Assembly (NCBI GenBank): GCA_964019425.1
Contig: OZ025852.1
Location: forward strand, 378,501 to 442,500
DNA from: Flectonema sp. DT1601
Lineage: Eukaryota > Euglenozoa > Diplonemea > Diplonemida > Diplonemidae
DNA: 64,000 nucleotides
Direction: 5' to 3'
Shown: in pieces, positions 32,962 to 43,193 of the stretch
How the letters are laid out: every line of letters starts with the position of its first letter
How positions within the stretch are numbered: the first letter of the stretch is position 1
The notes under the pieces: model-generated
What the model saw: the letters and a program-made list of their open reading frames with translations, nothing else
Databases searched by the model: none
What the model was told of the DNA's origin: nothing
Position numbers and translations under genes: made by a program

Positions 32962-34419
32962 ATGCAAGTACCTGTCACCCTACCAAGCAACCTTAAAGGT
33001 GATTTCGGACCGGTTGATAACGCGTACACAGTTAGAGTAGTTCATAAGATAAGCAAAAGAGGAGGAAGACACAGAAGAGTTCTGCTATTAAGAGAGGATG
33101 GCTATACCTACTTAACAGAGCTTGATGGTGTTGTGCGAAGAAGACTGAAAACTAACGATATATCTGAAATTCGAAAACACGGAACTGATTATTGTATAAA
33201 CGTTTCTAACGTAGACATTCCCAGCTTGGTGATCGGTGATATAAGTGACGCACCCGAGAATAACAACATGCCGGATATTTTATCTGTTATCAAACAGCTG
33301 GCTTCTAATGTTCTCATTACAGACATCCCTACACTGCAAGAACTTCTTCGTGGATCTAGGTTAAAACCCGGTAAGAGTTATAAATCTCCAAGACAAGTTT
33401 TGCAAGCAACAGGAGGTTTTTCTGAGCTGCGATCACCAACTGCTACAGCATCTGAATTTAGTACAGCTGCCAGCATGAATCCAGAAAAAGTTCATAAAAT
33501 AGCAAATGAAAATGTAAGACTTCAGGCTGAAATACAATCTCTCAGAAATAAATTGTCGGAACAGAATCTGTCTGAAGCACTTAATGAAAATAAGAACCTT
33601 CATCGAATACTTCGTTCTGATGACATCCAACAACCTGATTCAGATACAATTGTTAAAGGGGTTACCGCATTAAAGGTTGAGAATGATTATCTACGACAAA
33701 AGTTAGCACGTCGAGACACATCGACTCCAAGTAATGTTAAGCATGGTACATCATTTAATGATGGAGAAGCTGTTGATGTGAATATTCAAAATGATGCTAT
33801 GCGTCGTCAACTTGCTCACAGACAATCACCTCCATTAGAAGAGTCACTCGATGACTGCAGACGACAACAGCAACCAGTTCCACTCGTTATGTATCCCTCA
33901 TCAGTAGAGCTTCAAGGTAAATCAGATTTACATCTGAGAAAATCACCCACACCGAACAGCTACAGTGAAGGTCTTGATGAATTGGGTGGTTACGACGATT
34001 TACAAAAAGAAAATAACAACCTCAGATGGCAACTCGCTAATAGAAAATCTCCAAAAATGACACCCAGCAACATCCATGAATTACAACAGGCTGCTTTAAA
34101 TATGCCAGATTCACCTCGTTATATGTATGTTCCGAAACCCGAAAATACGACTGCTATAACTGAACTTCAGAACTTGACTGCTGATCTTCAACAGGAGCTC
34201 ACTTTACTCAAGTCATCGAAGAAGAATGATAGAAAACGAATACGTCGAAAGCGTGCTGCTGTTCTCCGAACCCAACTTTCAGATGCGAAGAACAGTTTGT
34301 TTCAAATATTTGACAGGTTGAATACGTTTGAGACTCGCAACAACAATCTATTTAGAAATACTTCTCAGTTTTCTACAGCAACAGAGCTGGTTCAATCTTG
34401 TATAAATTCAACTCCTTAG
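32962..34419 (+). CDS. Coiled-coil protein with PH-like N-terminal domain
   Basis: The protein has 485 residues. Residues ~20-95 form a compact beta-rich domain (RVVHKISKRGGRHRRVLLL ... YTYLTELDGVVRRRLKTNDI) resembling PH-like or myosin-TH1-like folds that bind lipids. Residues ~170-240 are coiled coil. The middle holds three spaced copies of a short motif: ENDYLRQKLARRDTS, QNDAMRRQLAHRQSP and ENNNLRWQLANRKSP. A basic coiled coil lies near the C-terminus. Only 149 bp separate it from the next gene. I recognise no named family. A cytoskeletal or membrane-linked scaffold is inferred. Confidence 0.83.
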   Translation: MQVPVTLPSNLKGDFGPVDNAYTVRVVHKISKRGGRHRRVLLLREDGYTYLTELDGVVRRRLKTNDISEIRKHGTDYCINVSNVDIPSLVIGDISDAPENNNMPDILSVIKQLASNVLITDIPTLQELLRGSRLKPGKSYKSPRQVLQATGGFSELRSPTATASEFSTAASMNPEKVHKIANENVRLQAEIQSLRNKLSEQNLSEALNENKNLHRILRSDDIQQPDSDTIVKGVTALKVENDYLRQKLARRDTSTPSNVKHGTSFNDGEAVDVNIQNDAMRRQLAHRQSPPLEESLDDCRRQQQPVPLVMYPSSVELQGKSDLHLRKSPTPNSYSEGLDELGGYDDLQKENNNLRWQLANRKSPKMTPSNIHELQQAALNMPDSPRYMYVPKPENTTAITELQNLTADLQQELTLLKSSKKNDRKRIRRKRAAVLRTQLSDAKNSLFQIFDRLNTFETRNNNLFRNTSQFSTATELVQSCINSTP

Positions 34420-34567
34420 TAATGATGTTTTATTTATTGTACTGATAATGACTGTATTATAACTTGTGTTTTCTGTTTCAAATTATTGATACTAAATGAT
34501 GTAGTCGTGTTACTGATGAATTATTCTAAACAGGAAGAAATGAATAAACAAAACTGATAACTTTAAT

Positions 34568-35278
34568 ATGGTTTGGGACAGGGATATTCCCATTGAATGG
34601 ACAGGATTGGAGACAACTGGAGGTACGTTGTGGGAAGCAGCTCATAGAATGGCAGATTTTCTTGAAAAAACAAATTGGAACGGAAACGATAAAAAAGTAT
34701 TAGAACTCGGTTCAGGAGTTGGTTGGTTAGGAATGGTAATTGGAAAAAATTTCTCAAAATGTAAAGTAACAATGACCGAACAAGAAAACGGAGGAGCACT
34801 TGACTGGACGAGACAAAACTTACAAAGGCATCCTGAAATCCACAACGTTATCGCAGAGCCGCTTGATTGGTTAGAACCAAACGAGGAATTATTATCTCAA
34901 CATTGGGATTTGGTTATCGGATCTGACTTAGTCTACAATGAGGCAGGAGTTAATATGCTCCCTCCGTTATTAGGGAAACTATTACTTGGCAAGAGTAACG
35001 TTGAATTTCTTTACGCACACACTCGCTATCGATACGAGGATTCTGATATGAGTTTTCTTAGACACCTTCGAGAGACTGGTCTTCGTGTTCGTGAAGTTTG
35101 GCCTCATGGAGTTCGATCACCTCCTCCATCTCCAAAGGCAATGACTCAAATCTTTCAGGATAAAAGAATAGCAATATGGAATATTCAAGACACTGAATCT
35201 TATCACATCAACGCATCATGTAGAGTCGCAGATCATTCGCCGACTGATGAGGTTACTTTTCAGTTCGATTCCGACTGA
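34568..35278 (+). CDS. METTL21-type protein methyltransferase
   Basis: The protein has 236 residues, typical for the family. A Rossmann-fold SAM-binding motif I (VLELGSGVGWLGM, ~45-57) follows a TTGGTLWEAA segment (family: 'G..vWpaa..La'). The post-III motif SDLVYN (~120-125) is the DxxY-type hallmark of METTL21/FAM86/EEF2KMT-like (family 16) lysine methyltransferases. These enzymes methylate lysines on chaperones and translation factors. The exact substrate cannot be read from sequence. It has a short spacer on both sides in the same direction as its neighbours, with an acceptor-like TTCTAAACAG ending at 34533. Confidence 0.87.
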   Translation: MVWDRDIPIEWTGLETTGGTLWEAAHRMADFLEKTNWNGNDKKVLELGSGVGWLGMVIGKNFSKCKVTMTEQENGGALDWTRQNLQRHPEIHNVIAEPLDWLEPNEELLSQHWDLVIGSDLVYNEAGVNMLPPLLGKLLLGKSNVEFLYAHTRYRYEDSDMSFLRHLRETGLRVREVWPHGVRSPPPSPKAMTQIFQDKRIAIWNIQDTESYHINASCRVADHSPTDEVTFQFDSD

Positions 35279-35441
35279 GGACTTTCACTTATACAACTCC
35301 GTTATATAATATAATAGACAACCCTTGGTATTAATTCACTTTTCAGGATGTAATGTAGTTTACATGCTTTTTGTAAGTTATGAAATAGTGAGAAAATAAT
35401 ATTTATATTTTCCCCCCTTCAACAGGTAGCACAGGCGCATC

Positions 35442-35780
35442 ATGGGCTGTGGTGCTTCCGACAGTGTTTCTTTTGATCCAGGCGAACGGGTGGAAGTTCG
35501 AGACGGTGATCATTGGCTGCTGGGGACGGTAATTGAAACCGACTCAACAGGAAAGTGTATGGTAACCCCAGATGGTTGGAAAAGTGGTCCATACACCTGG
35601 CGAGAAGTCGTACGAGTTCCTAATGTAACAGTAGCACCTCCGACACAACCTTTAAAAAGCGCTTTATCAGCGAGGAAGATACTTGTGAATGGAGCCCCTA
35701 CTAGGGGACCAGTTGCAACATGTGTTATATCACCGCCGGCCGTTTGTCTATCACCAGACTCGATACCTCTGTCGCCATAG
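35442..35780 (+). CDS. Small protein with lipidation signal and Tudor/SH3-like domain
   Basis: The protein has 112 residues. It begins MGCGAS, a strong N-myristoylation (Gly2) and palmitoylation (Cys3) signal, so it should be membrane-tethered. Residues ~13-62 (GERVEVRDGDHWLLGTV ... GPYTWREVVRV) have the strand pattern of a small Tudor/agenet/SH3-like barrel. The C-terminal ~45 residues are Pro/Ser-rich. A pyrimidine tract and TTCAACAG end at 35425; a GTAAGT donor-like site lies ~55 bp before it, so a short 5' UTR intron is possible. Function unknown; flagellar-membrane targeting is plausible because dual acylation often directs protist proteins there, but that is inference. Confidence 0.75.
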   Translation: MGCGASDSVSFDPGERVEVRDGDHWLLGTVIETDSTGKCMVTPDGWKSGPYTWREVVRVPNVTVAPPTQPLKSALSARKILVNGAPTRGPVATCVISPPAVCLSPDSIPLSP

Positions 35781-36540
35781 GCGTGGTTGTGATGTCAGGT
35801 TTTAGGTTTCAAACTGATCAGTATTTTCTAATAGTGATAATATCAACCCCTGAAATAGTTCATCATAACAGGACCTTGTTTTATCCTAGTCAGCAGTAGG
35901 TAACTTAATAGTCCTCTGGCTAGTTCCCTCTTGGTTATGTTTCGTATTTTTTTTTTTTTTTTGAAAAAAAAATTCAAGCGCTCGTGAGAGCGTTTCCCCA
36001 TTGTTGCTCACCCATTTATAATAAAAAAAAAAAAAAAAAAAATGCTGCTTGCCAAAAAACAATACCCTCCGTCATTCTTTCTCCTTTCCCCAGGCATGGG
36101 GATTAGCTTGGTTTCTGTTCTGCAAGTTAGTTATGTTTTTTTTTTTTTTTTTTTTTTTTATGTTGAGGTATCGTCCGAGAACATGAAGTGTTACTTTTGG
36201 TTTTGCTGACTACGAGGGAGTTATCTTAATCACTCAATAAAGAGTTCTCCCGCAAATTCCGTTTTTGTTTTTGTTTTTTAAATTTTTGTTTTTGTTTTTA
36301 TAATCCTCACAGCACGTATACCCCCACCCCCTTTTTTTTTAAAGCACTTCCTATTTAAGAGTCACGCTTATCGTGGTTCGTGTGCACATTGTCAAAAGGC
36401 AAAAAAAAAAAAAAAAAAAAAAAAAAACTCAGTATATGTTGGCCGAATCTGTTATATGTATTTTTTTTTTATTTCCCCGTTCTTTTTAGTGCCTACGAAA
36501 CCTATTCGGTAGAATATGATAATTGTGGCAACGTAGTTTA

Positions 36541-36585
36541 GCCTATTTCCTTTATTAGGATTTTGTACTGGTTGCGCACAAAGAA
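36541..36585 (+). repeat. Repeat E, copy 1
   Basis: Shares CCTATT(T)CCTTTATTAGG and ATTTTGTACTGGTTGCGCA with 51897-51940. Confidence 0.6.
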
Positions 36586-37665
36586 AAAAGAAAAAAAAAT
36601 TGAAATTAGCCAATTTTTCCCCTTTATTTTGTTATAATCCTTCTTGTTAAGATTTGTGTCTCACGGTCAGGCTTGATGAGTGAACTGAAGTTCTGTCGTA
36701 TTGTGAGTGTAATTTTGTGTTGTTACCAATTTTTTTTTTTTTTTCCCCTTTGTTTTTCCTTTTTTTTATTTTTATTTTTTTTTTTTATTTATTCTTTCAT
36801 ATCTCAACTGATGCACACAATTTGAAAAGCGCTCAGAATAATAGCAAAAAATTGTATTTTTTTCCACCGTTTTTTTTATTTTTTTTATGTGTGGGTGGTA
36901 ATGTCAACTTACAATTGTATATGCACACCGATGGTTGAATTCTTTTTTAAATACCCTTTTTTTTTTTTTTTTTTTTCCTTTGTTAGTGAAATGGCGTTTG
37001 ATTCTATTCACCTTTTTCCCTAATTGACTTTACAGCAGTGCGAATTTTTCTTTTTTTTTTGTGTTGGGAAAAGAAAGAAGCAGATGCTCTCCTTGTCTTC
37101 GATGATCATTTCCCTTTCGTTTTTTTTTCTTCTTTTTTCTTCTCGTGAAAATAGCGTTTTGACTCGGTTAACTATACAGGACCTGCAGCTGCGGTTTTGT
37201 GTTGGGAAATAAAAAAGAAACAAACGCTTTCCTATTCTTTGATGATGTTTCTTTCCCCTCCTTCAACATTAGTCACTTGTGTCATGAGTTTTTCTTTTTT
37301 TAATTTTTGTTATTGCGCTTTGATACAATACGGAGATTTATATTCGTATGAACCTAATCAACCAGTTTATTCTCATTCAACCTTTAGTCACTGTGTCTAA
37401 AACTAATGTTAAATTATATTAGTAATCTTTTGTGGTACATTTCTAAAGCTTTTCGGTAAGCCCACAGTACACTTATAATGCTTTGGACAACTGGGGGTGA
37501 ACGATCCTCGGTACTGTTCCGGGGTTTTCTGTTTTCTTTCGTGGAGTGTGGGCATATGGCACATGTGGTCGTATTATAAAGAAAGATGTATATGAAAGAA
37601 GGAAGATTTTTTATTTTTTTTCACCTTCCCCCCACTCCCAGATCGTTTCTCTTTTATTTTCTTTT

Positions 37666-37818
37666 GTTGTTTACAACCTGTTAGCCTCTGGGCAAGGTGG
37701 AGGCTGGAAGTCGATCACTTCCAGCCAATACTATGAAACTACAATCTTCGCGATTGGGTCCTTACTGATGCGGGCTACCCAGACCCCTCGTAGTCATCAG
37801 TTTGTATTTTGCTAACTA
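37666..37818 (+). repeat. Repeat B, copy 1 (153 bp)
   Basis: Differs from 59820-59972 at only two positions by eye. A perfect 10-bp stem with a 5-base CGATC loop spans 37702-37726. The 3' end runs into (AACTA)n, like a short-tandem SINE tail. TGGGCAAGGTGG resembles a pol III A box; no clear B box. Confidence 0.85.
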
Positions 37819-37890
37819 AACTAAACTAAACTATATTGTTTATGATACATATGTGTATTTGTATTTTTACGTACAAATTAGAACAGTTTT

Positions 37891-38064
37891 CGTTCATTTG
37901 ATTACACCATAACTGATGATGAGAGAATAGAGGTAAGGAGATATATGAATTGCTTTCGAAAACCTAAATAGTTTATTTTATTATGCTAAGTTGCGCATCA
38001 CCCCTTAGTCACTGTGTCTAAAACTAATGTTAAATTATCTTTATGTTTTTATGATACAACACTA
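37891..38064 (+). repeat. Repeat D unit
   Basis: Contains ACACCATAACTGATGATGAG, AGGTAAGGAGATATATGAA and TAGTCACTGTGTCTAAAACT, shared with units at 41093-41320 and 41965-42125. A core-only copy lies at 37383-37416. Confidence 0.7.
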
Positions 38065-39057
38065 GTTGTAATTTTTACAAAATTGAACAATACATCTTCC
38101 CTTCAATCCTTGTGAACGTCATTTTTTTGAGGAACAGCACACCTGAGGGGAGGTTTTTTATCTGATACTAGTTTCCTGTAGCCTCGAATTCAGAAAAAAA
38201 AAATAAATAAAAATAAGTATTAAAAAGCAAGGTCAATGGAAATAACTTTCCAGTTCTTGCCTTGTTTTGTTCGCTTTCCTCGTCTCCTGGTGTTGTTGTT
38301 CACTGTGTGGCTAGAAGTACCCCTTATTTTTAATTTAAAAAAATTTATTTTGTTTTTTTCTTTAAAATAATGAGGAAAAGCTCAAATACGCCTTTTCTCA
38401 GTAGGAAAACGCGAATAATAGGAGTTTTTTTATTTATTTTTTTTTAAAATTATTTTTTTTCCTTCCAATCTGCTTCATTCATGTTGCATAAATTCAAAAT
38501 TTTTTTTATAAAAAAATGATTTTTTTTTATGATGCCTCTCTTTAGTCTACTGTACTTGTTACGAACTTATTAAGAAAATAATTTCTTTTGAAATAGATAT
38601 ATATTGGTAAATTCGATTTACCAAAAAGAAAACTGGAATGAAGTCCTCTATATGATTCCGGAGTGTCTTATGGAACAGCAGCACAATGTGTTTTTTTATA
38701 ACTTTTTTTTTTTTTTTTTTAAAAACTCATATTCAGCTGTATCTGTTCTGGTGCAATACATTTATATATTTATATTGTCATTATAATTATAAGCAAATAT
38801 ATCCATTGGTGTCATCACCTAAAAGCGCATACTAAGTATTACTGCTGCCGTTAAAAAGCTAGAATTTATCGGTAATGGAGCCCTGCTGTAGGTAGTAGCT
38901 CCGTTTTTTTTTTTTTTTTTTTTTGCATCAAAAAAAAAATAGTAGTTGTTTATAACACATTATGATTGTTTTGGATGTGTTTGCATATCTCATTTTTTAT
39001 CATCATGTGACTTGTGACTTGTGAGTTTTTTTTTTTTTTTTTTTTTTTATTTGACGA

Positions 39058-39125
39058 AGTATTGTAGGGGCTCTGAGAATACTTTTGGGAGTAGCACACG
39101 TAAACCCTCTATCAGTTTCTGTGTA
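39058..39125 (-). repeat. Dispersed repeat A, decayed copy
   Basis: Retains GTATTGTA and AGTAGCACACGTAAACC from the reverse strand of repeat A; the rest is diverged. Followed by an AACTAAACTAAACC tail. Confidence 0.5.
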
Positions 39126-40156
39126 GTTTTTAGGTTAACACCAATTCTTGTTTGTTGATGATTGAACTAAACTAAACCAAACTGATGTTAGTAAAATTAA
39201 AGCTTTAAACTGACTGGGAGGATGCTGTGATTTTGGTTAATCGGTTGAGGGAATTTTCAACTAGCATCGAGGTTTGAATTTTTTTTTCATTTTTTTTTTT
39301 TTTTTGAGAAAAAATTTCTTGTTTGCTCAGTGCCGGTAATTAAATCTGAACAGCTGATGGAAGCGTTTTATTTTGGTTATATTTATTTTTTTTTCTCTCC
39401 CTCCTTTTATCTCAGTATTTTTCATCTACTTTTTATCTAGCTGGCCTTTTCGAGTGGGGTAGCCTGGGTCTCGGTCTTCTTTTTCTCAGAATTCCTTTCT
39501 TCGGGGGGTTTTTTTTTGTGTTGGTACTGCACTACTAAAAGGAAAAAAGAAAAAAAAAAAGAATTAATGCCCCATGCAAGCACCCATAGTCAGGTGCTTC
39601 TATTTTGTTGTTAGCATGTTGTTGACGTCACTTGAAGTTTTGGAAGTGACTGTTTTAGCGATTGTAGTTACGCTTCTCGTATTGCGGATTATGATTATCA
39701 CGAATTGGAGTCTTTTCACCGATTCCGTTTTTTAAGCCACTGCTGCTTTCTTATTTCATTCTTTTTTTTTTTTTCCTTCTTCTTGATCTTACTTCCCCTT
39801 GCTTGCTACGAGTGCTAGTTGACTCCTTCCTGCTATGCACCCTTTATTTCGAATTAAGTCCTTCGTGCTTTCTCTTTATGGCTCGGAAGTGACTTCTATT
39901 CATGCCGTTGTAACGCGCAGATGTACTTGGGAGGAAACCATTCCTCAGGTAAGGAAGGCGCATTGTTTTGTCAATTAATTTTTTTTTTTTTTTTTTTTTT
40001 TTGTTGTTGTTGTTTGCGATATAAAGTTTTAATTTAGATGCTGACTAACTAAAAGCAATAAAGGGCAAATGTGATAAGCAAGACAGGCTTGATATACGCA
40101 GTACCCCCACCCCCGTATCGTATCAAAGTTCCCCCCCTTACTTTCTTTTGCTGAAG

Positions 40157-40255
40157 AGGGCTGGGTAAGGGGGATGGGTCCGAAGAAAGATTTTTTAATT
40201 TTTTTTTTTTAGCCCGGAAAAAAAAAATTGTTTTTTTTGGTGTTCTTACGATTTG
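40157..40255 (+). repeat. Repeat H, copy 1
   Basis: AAGGGGGATGGGTCCGAAG ... TAGCCCG ... resembles 52497-52575. Confidence 0.5.
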
Positions 40256-40530
40256 TTATTTTTGTTTATTTGTTTATTTATTTATTTATTTATTTATTTT
40301 TTGTGATAACTTCCTCTAAAAAAAAAAAAAAGCCAATAGTAACATTATCAATGCGGCGATGTTTTTTTTTTTTCTTTTTTAAATAACAAAACTCATATTC
40401 TAACAAGGTGGAGTTTATTACGGTTCTTAGTAAGTCTATGCGTAAATACTGCGCATGTCGGGGAGGTTGAAAAAAAAAGCTGCGTTTTTTCTTTTTTTTT
40501 TTTTTTTTTTCTACGCCCCCTTTTTTTTTA

Positions 40531-41480
40531 ATGAGATATATATTTTTTTTAAACGAAGAAGTTGATGAGTAAAAACTTACACTCTTCTGTGTTATTGTAA
40601 TTGAATAACACGATTTCCGTCACTGAATGGCAATACGGAGAAAGAGATGGGGTACTTACGTTAATTACTGAGTGATTGCCTACACTAACATTACCTTTAG
40701 TCACTGTGTCTAAAACTAATGTTAAATTATGTTGTTTATGATGCATATGTATATTTGTATTTTTACGTACAAAAAAAAAAATCAAACAGTTAGTCCTCCC
40801 CCCTTATTTATGAGATATCTTTTAACGAAGAAGTTAATGAGTAAAAACTTACACTCTTCTGTGTTATTGTAGTAATTAAATAACACGATTTCCGTCATTA
40901 CACTGAATGACAATAGGGAGAAAGAGATGGGGTACTTACGTTAATTACTGAGTGATTGCCTACACTAACATTACCTTTAGTCACTGTGTCTAAAACTAAT
41001 GTTAAATTATGTTGTTTATGATGCATATGTATATTTGTATTTTTACGTACAAAAAAATAATCAAACAGTTAGTCCTCCCTCCCCCCTAGTCTTGCTAACT
41101 AAGATGCTTCAGTCACAATAGTAGACTGACTTACTTCTACACCATAATTGATGAGAGGGAATAGAGGTAAGGAGGTATATGGATTACTCTGGAAACCTAA
41201 TAGTTACTTTCAAAGGCTAAGTTAAGCATCACACCTAGTCACTGTATCTAAAACTAATGTTAAATTATCGTTATGTTGTTTTATAATACAATACACTTGT
41301 ATTTTACGTACAAAATCAAACAGTTAACCCCCCTTTTTTTATGAGATATATATTTCTTTTTACGAAGAAGTTAATAAGTAAACCTTACACTCTTCTGTGT
41401 TATTGTAGTAATTGAATAACACGATTTCCGTCACTACACTGAATGGCAATACGGAAAATGATACATGTCTGCATATAAGT
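40531..41480 (+). repeat. Repeat D tandem block
   Basis: A unit starting ATGAGATAT occurs at 40531, 40810 (279-bp period) and 41341. The first two units are nearly identical through GAAGAAGTTRATGAGTAAA, GATTTCCGTCA, GGGGTACTTACGTTAATTAC and the TAGTCACTGTGTCTAAAACT core (near 40698 and 40980). A second type of unit (41093-41320) is inserted before the third. Confidence 0.8.
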
Positions 41481-41964
41481 TGATAGCAGTGACTAACGCA
41501 ATACATATTGTTTATTTTAGTTAACTTTGATACAAAAAAACTATATATTTAAATTACTTATAAATATGTTCAAGCAGTAAATTCCCCCTTCTTGTGCGTT
41601 TCCAACGGTTTAGTTGTTTTGCGTGTGTGTTATTTCTTTTTTTTTTTTTTCCCTCCGTAATATTATTTATTGTTATTGTTATTATTATTATTATTATTTT
41701 TTTTTTTTTTTGATACGAGGTGTCCACCACCTACATAGCATGCCTTGATATTTGTTTAAATAGCATGAAAAAAAAAAAATAGTTACCTGCGTGGTTACCA
41801 AATTTTATTTTTATTTTTTTTATTTTCTTTTTTTCCCCCCTGATTTGGGGGTTTTATTTTAATTACAATAATATAAACAAAAAAGTTACTACGCAACCAG
41901 AATTACTACTAACCGAAGGGGGGGGGGTGGGAGAGTGGTAGTGATTCTGTCTCAATAATTGACT

Positions 41965-42125
41965 TATTTCTACGCTCTAACTGATGATGAGAGAATAATA
42001 GTTACTTTCAAAAAAGACTAAAGTTAAACATCCAACCATATGGTTCACTGTTATCCTTAACAGATTGTTAAATTATCGTTTTTTTTTTTTTTTTTTTTTT
42101 TAATGTTAATATGATACGATACAGT
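41965..42125 (+). repeat. Repeat D unit, decayed
   Basis: Keeps the AACTGATGATGAGAGAATA and TGTTAAATTATCG segments; the core is interrupted and diverged. Confidence 0.55.
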
Positions 42126-43193
42126 TGTATTTTATATAAAAGCAATCTCCCATAAGTCACACTCAGGGATCTTACTGTTTGGATTCTCTATTTCTTTTAT
42201 GCAAGAGACGATAAAAAAATAAACAGGCTTGTCATATGTGAATGTGAATTCACTTGAAGGAAATTAGTTTTTTTTTTTTTTTTTTTTTCCCCCCACTACA
42301 TACCATCAGTTTGTTAAATTTAACTGTGCGAGAAAAAAAAACACTACTGGTAAAAAAAAAGAAAATTTAAATCTTGTATTGATATAAAGAACCAACTTAG
42401 AAGGTAGATGTGTTTTTAATTTTTTTTTTAAAAAAAAAAAAAAAACGAGCATCTGTTTTCTACTTGTACACAGGGGGGGGGGAAAGGGGAAAAAAGAACA
42501 ACAATTTAGAATTGAAGTTTTTTTTCTTTTTTTTTTTCTCTTTTGCGGTTGAACCTTTGGTCACTGGTATTTCTTCTCTCTTTGAGAGTAGACTGTTGGA
42601 TTCTTTTTTCTTTTTTTTTCCAGTTTTTTTTTTTTAAGTTCAGAGAAATCAACTTTCACGCTCATTCAAAAACCTTGAGAATGAGGAAACGACATCCTCA
42701 ACGCTCTGGTCGATTCGTTGCGAACTTTTCTAAATGGAAGTTTAATTTCTCTTACGTATATGAGCAACCCCAAAAAAAAAAAAAAAACACAAAAAAAAAA
42801 AAAAAAAAAAGAAACATCACAATGTTGAGGGAAAAAGTCTTAATGAGGAAGCATTCCTACTGCTAGTCGGACCTGCTGAGCTCTTCCCTGATAGCTTTTC
42901 TTTTTTTTACAACTTTTTTTCGGAGGGTTCAGTTTCTGACTTGTTGCCACTTCCTCCTCTACACCCCCCCCATATTCAGTTTATTCGTACTTGTTATGTT
43001 AAGTTGCAGCTGACACTACTGTTGTTTCATTACTAAACTAATACTCTATTGTCTCTCTGTACAGGATTTTTTAAAATAATGAGAAGCAATGCGAGTGAAT
43101 ACATATTCTCATTACGTCTATTTATTTATTGAATTATATTAAACCAAAAAAAAAAATAGGTTTAGAAAGAGAAAAAAAAAAATATTAAAAAAT

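Larger units (their letters stand above)
35781..43193. other. 7.4-kb gene desert of decayed repeats
   Basis: No credible gene on either strand; all open frames are short and homopolymer-driven. It contains repeat B (37666-37818), a decayed repeat A (39058-39125), at least six copies of repeat D between 37383 and 42125, a (TTTA)n tract (about 40264-40300), the left copy of repeat H (40157-40255), a short repeat E (36541-36585) and a small hairpin near 39579-39601. This is the largest gap in the run of + strand genes. Confidence 0.7.

Noticed and set aside
37666-37818. tRNA-like structure in repeat B
   Set aside because: It has an A-box-like stretch and a strong hairpin, but no cloverleaf, no acceptor stem and no good B box.
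39623-39630. TGACGTCA (CRE-like palindrome)
   Set aside because: A single 8-mer in a gene desert; no gene nearby to regulate.
37666-42125. CRISPR-like array
   Set aside because: Repeat units are long, irregularly spaced and diverged, and the DNA is eukaryotic in gene structure.
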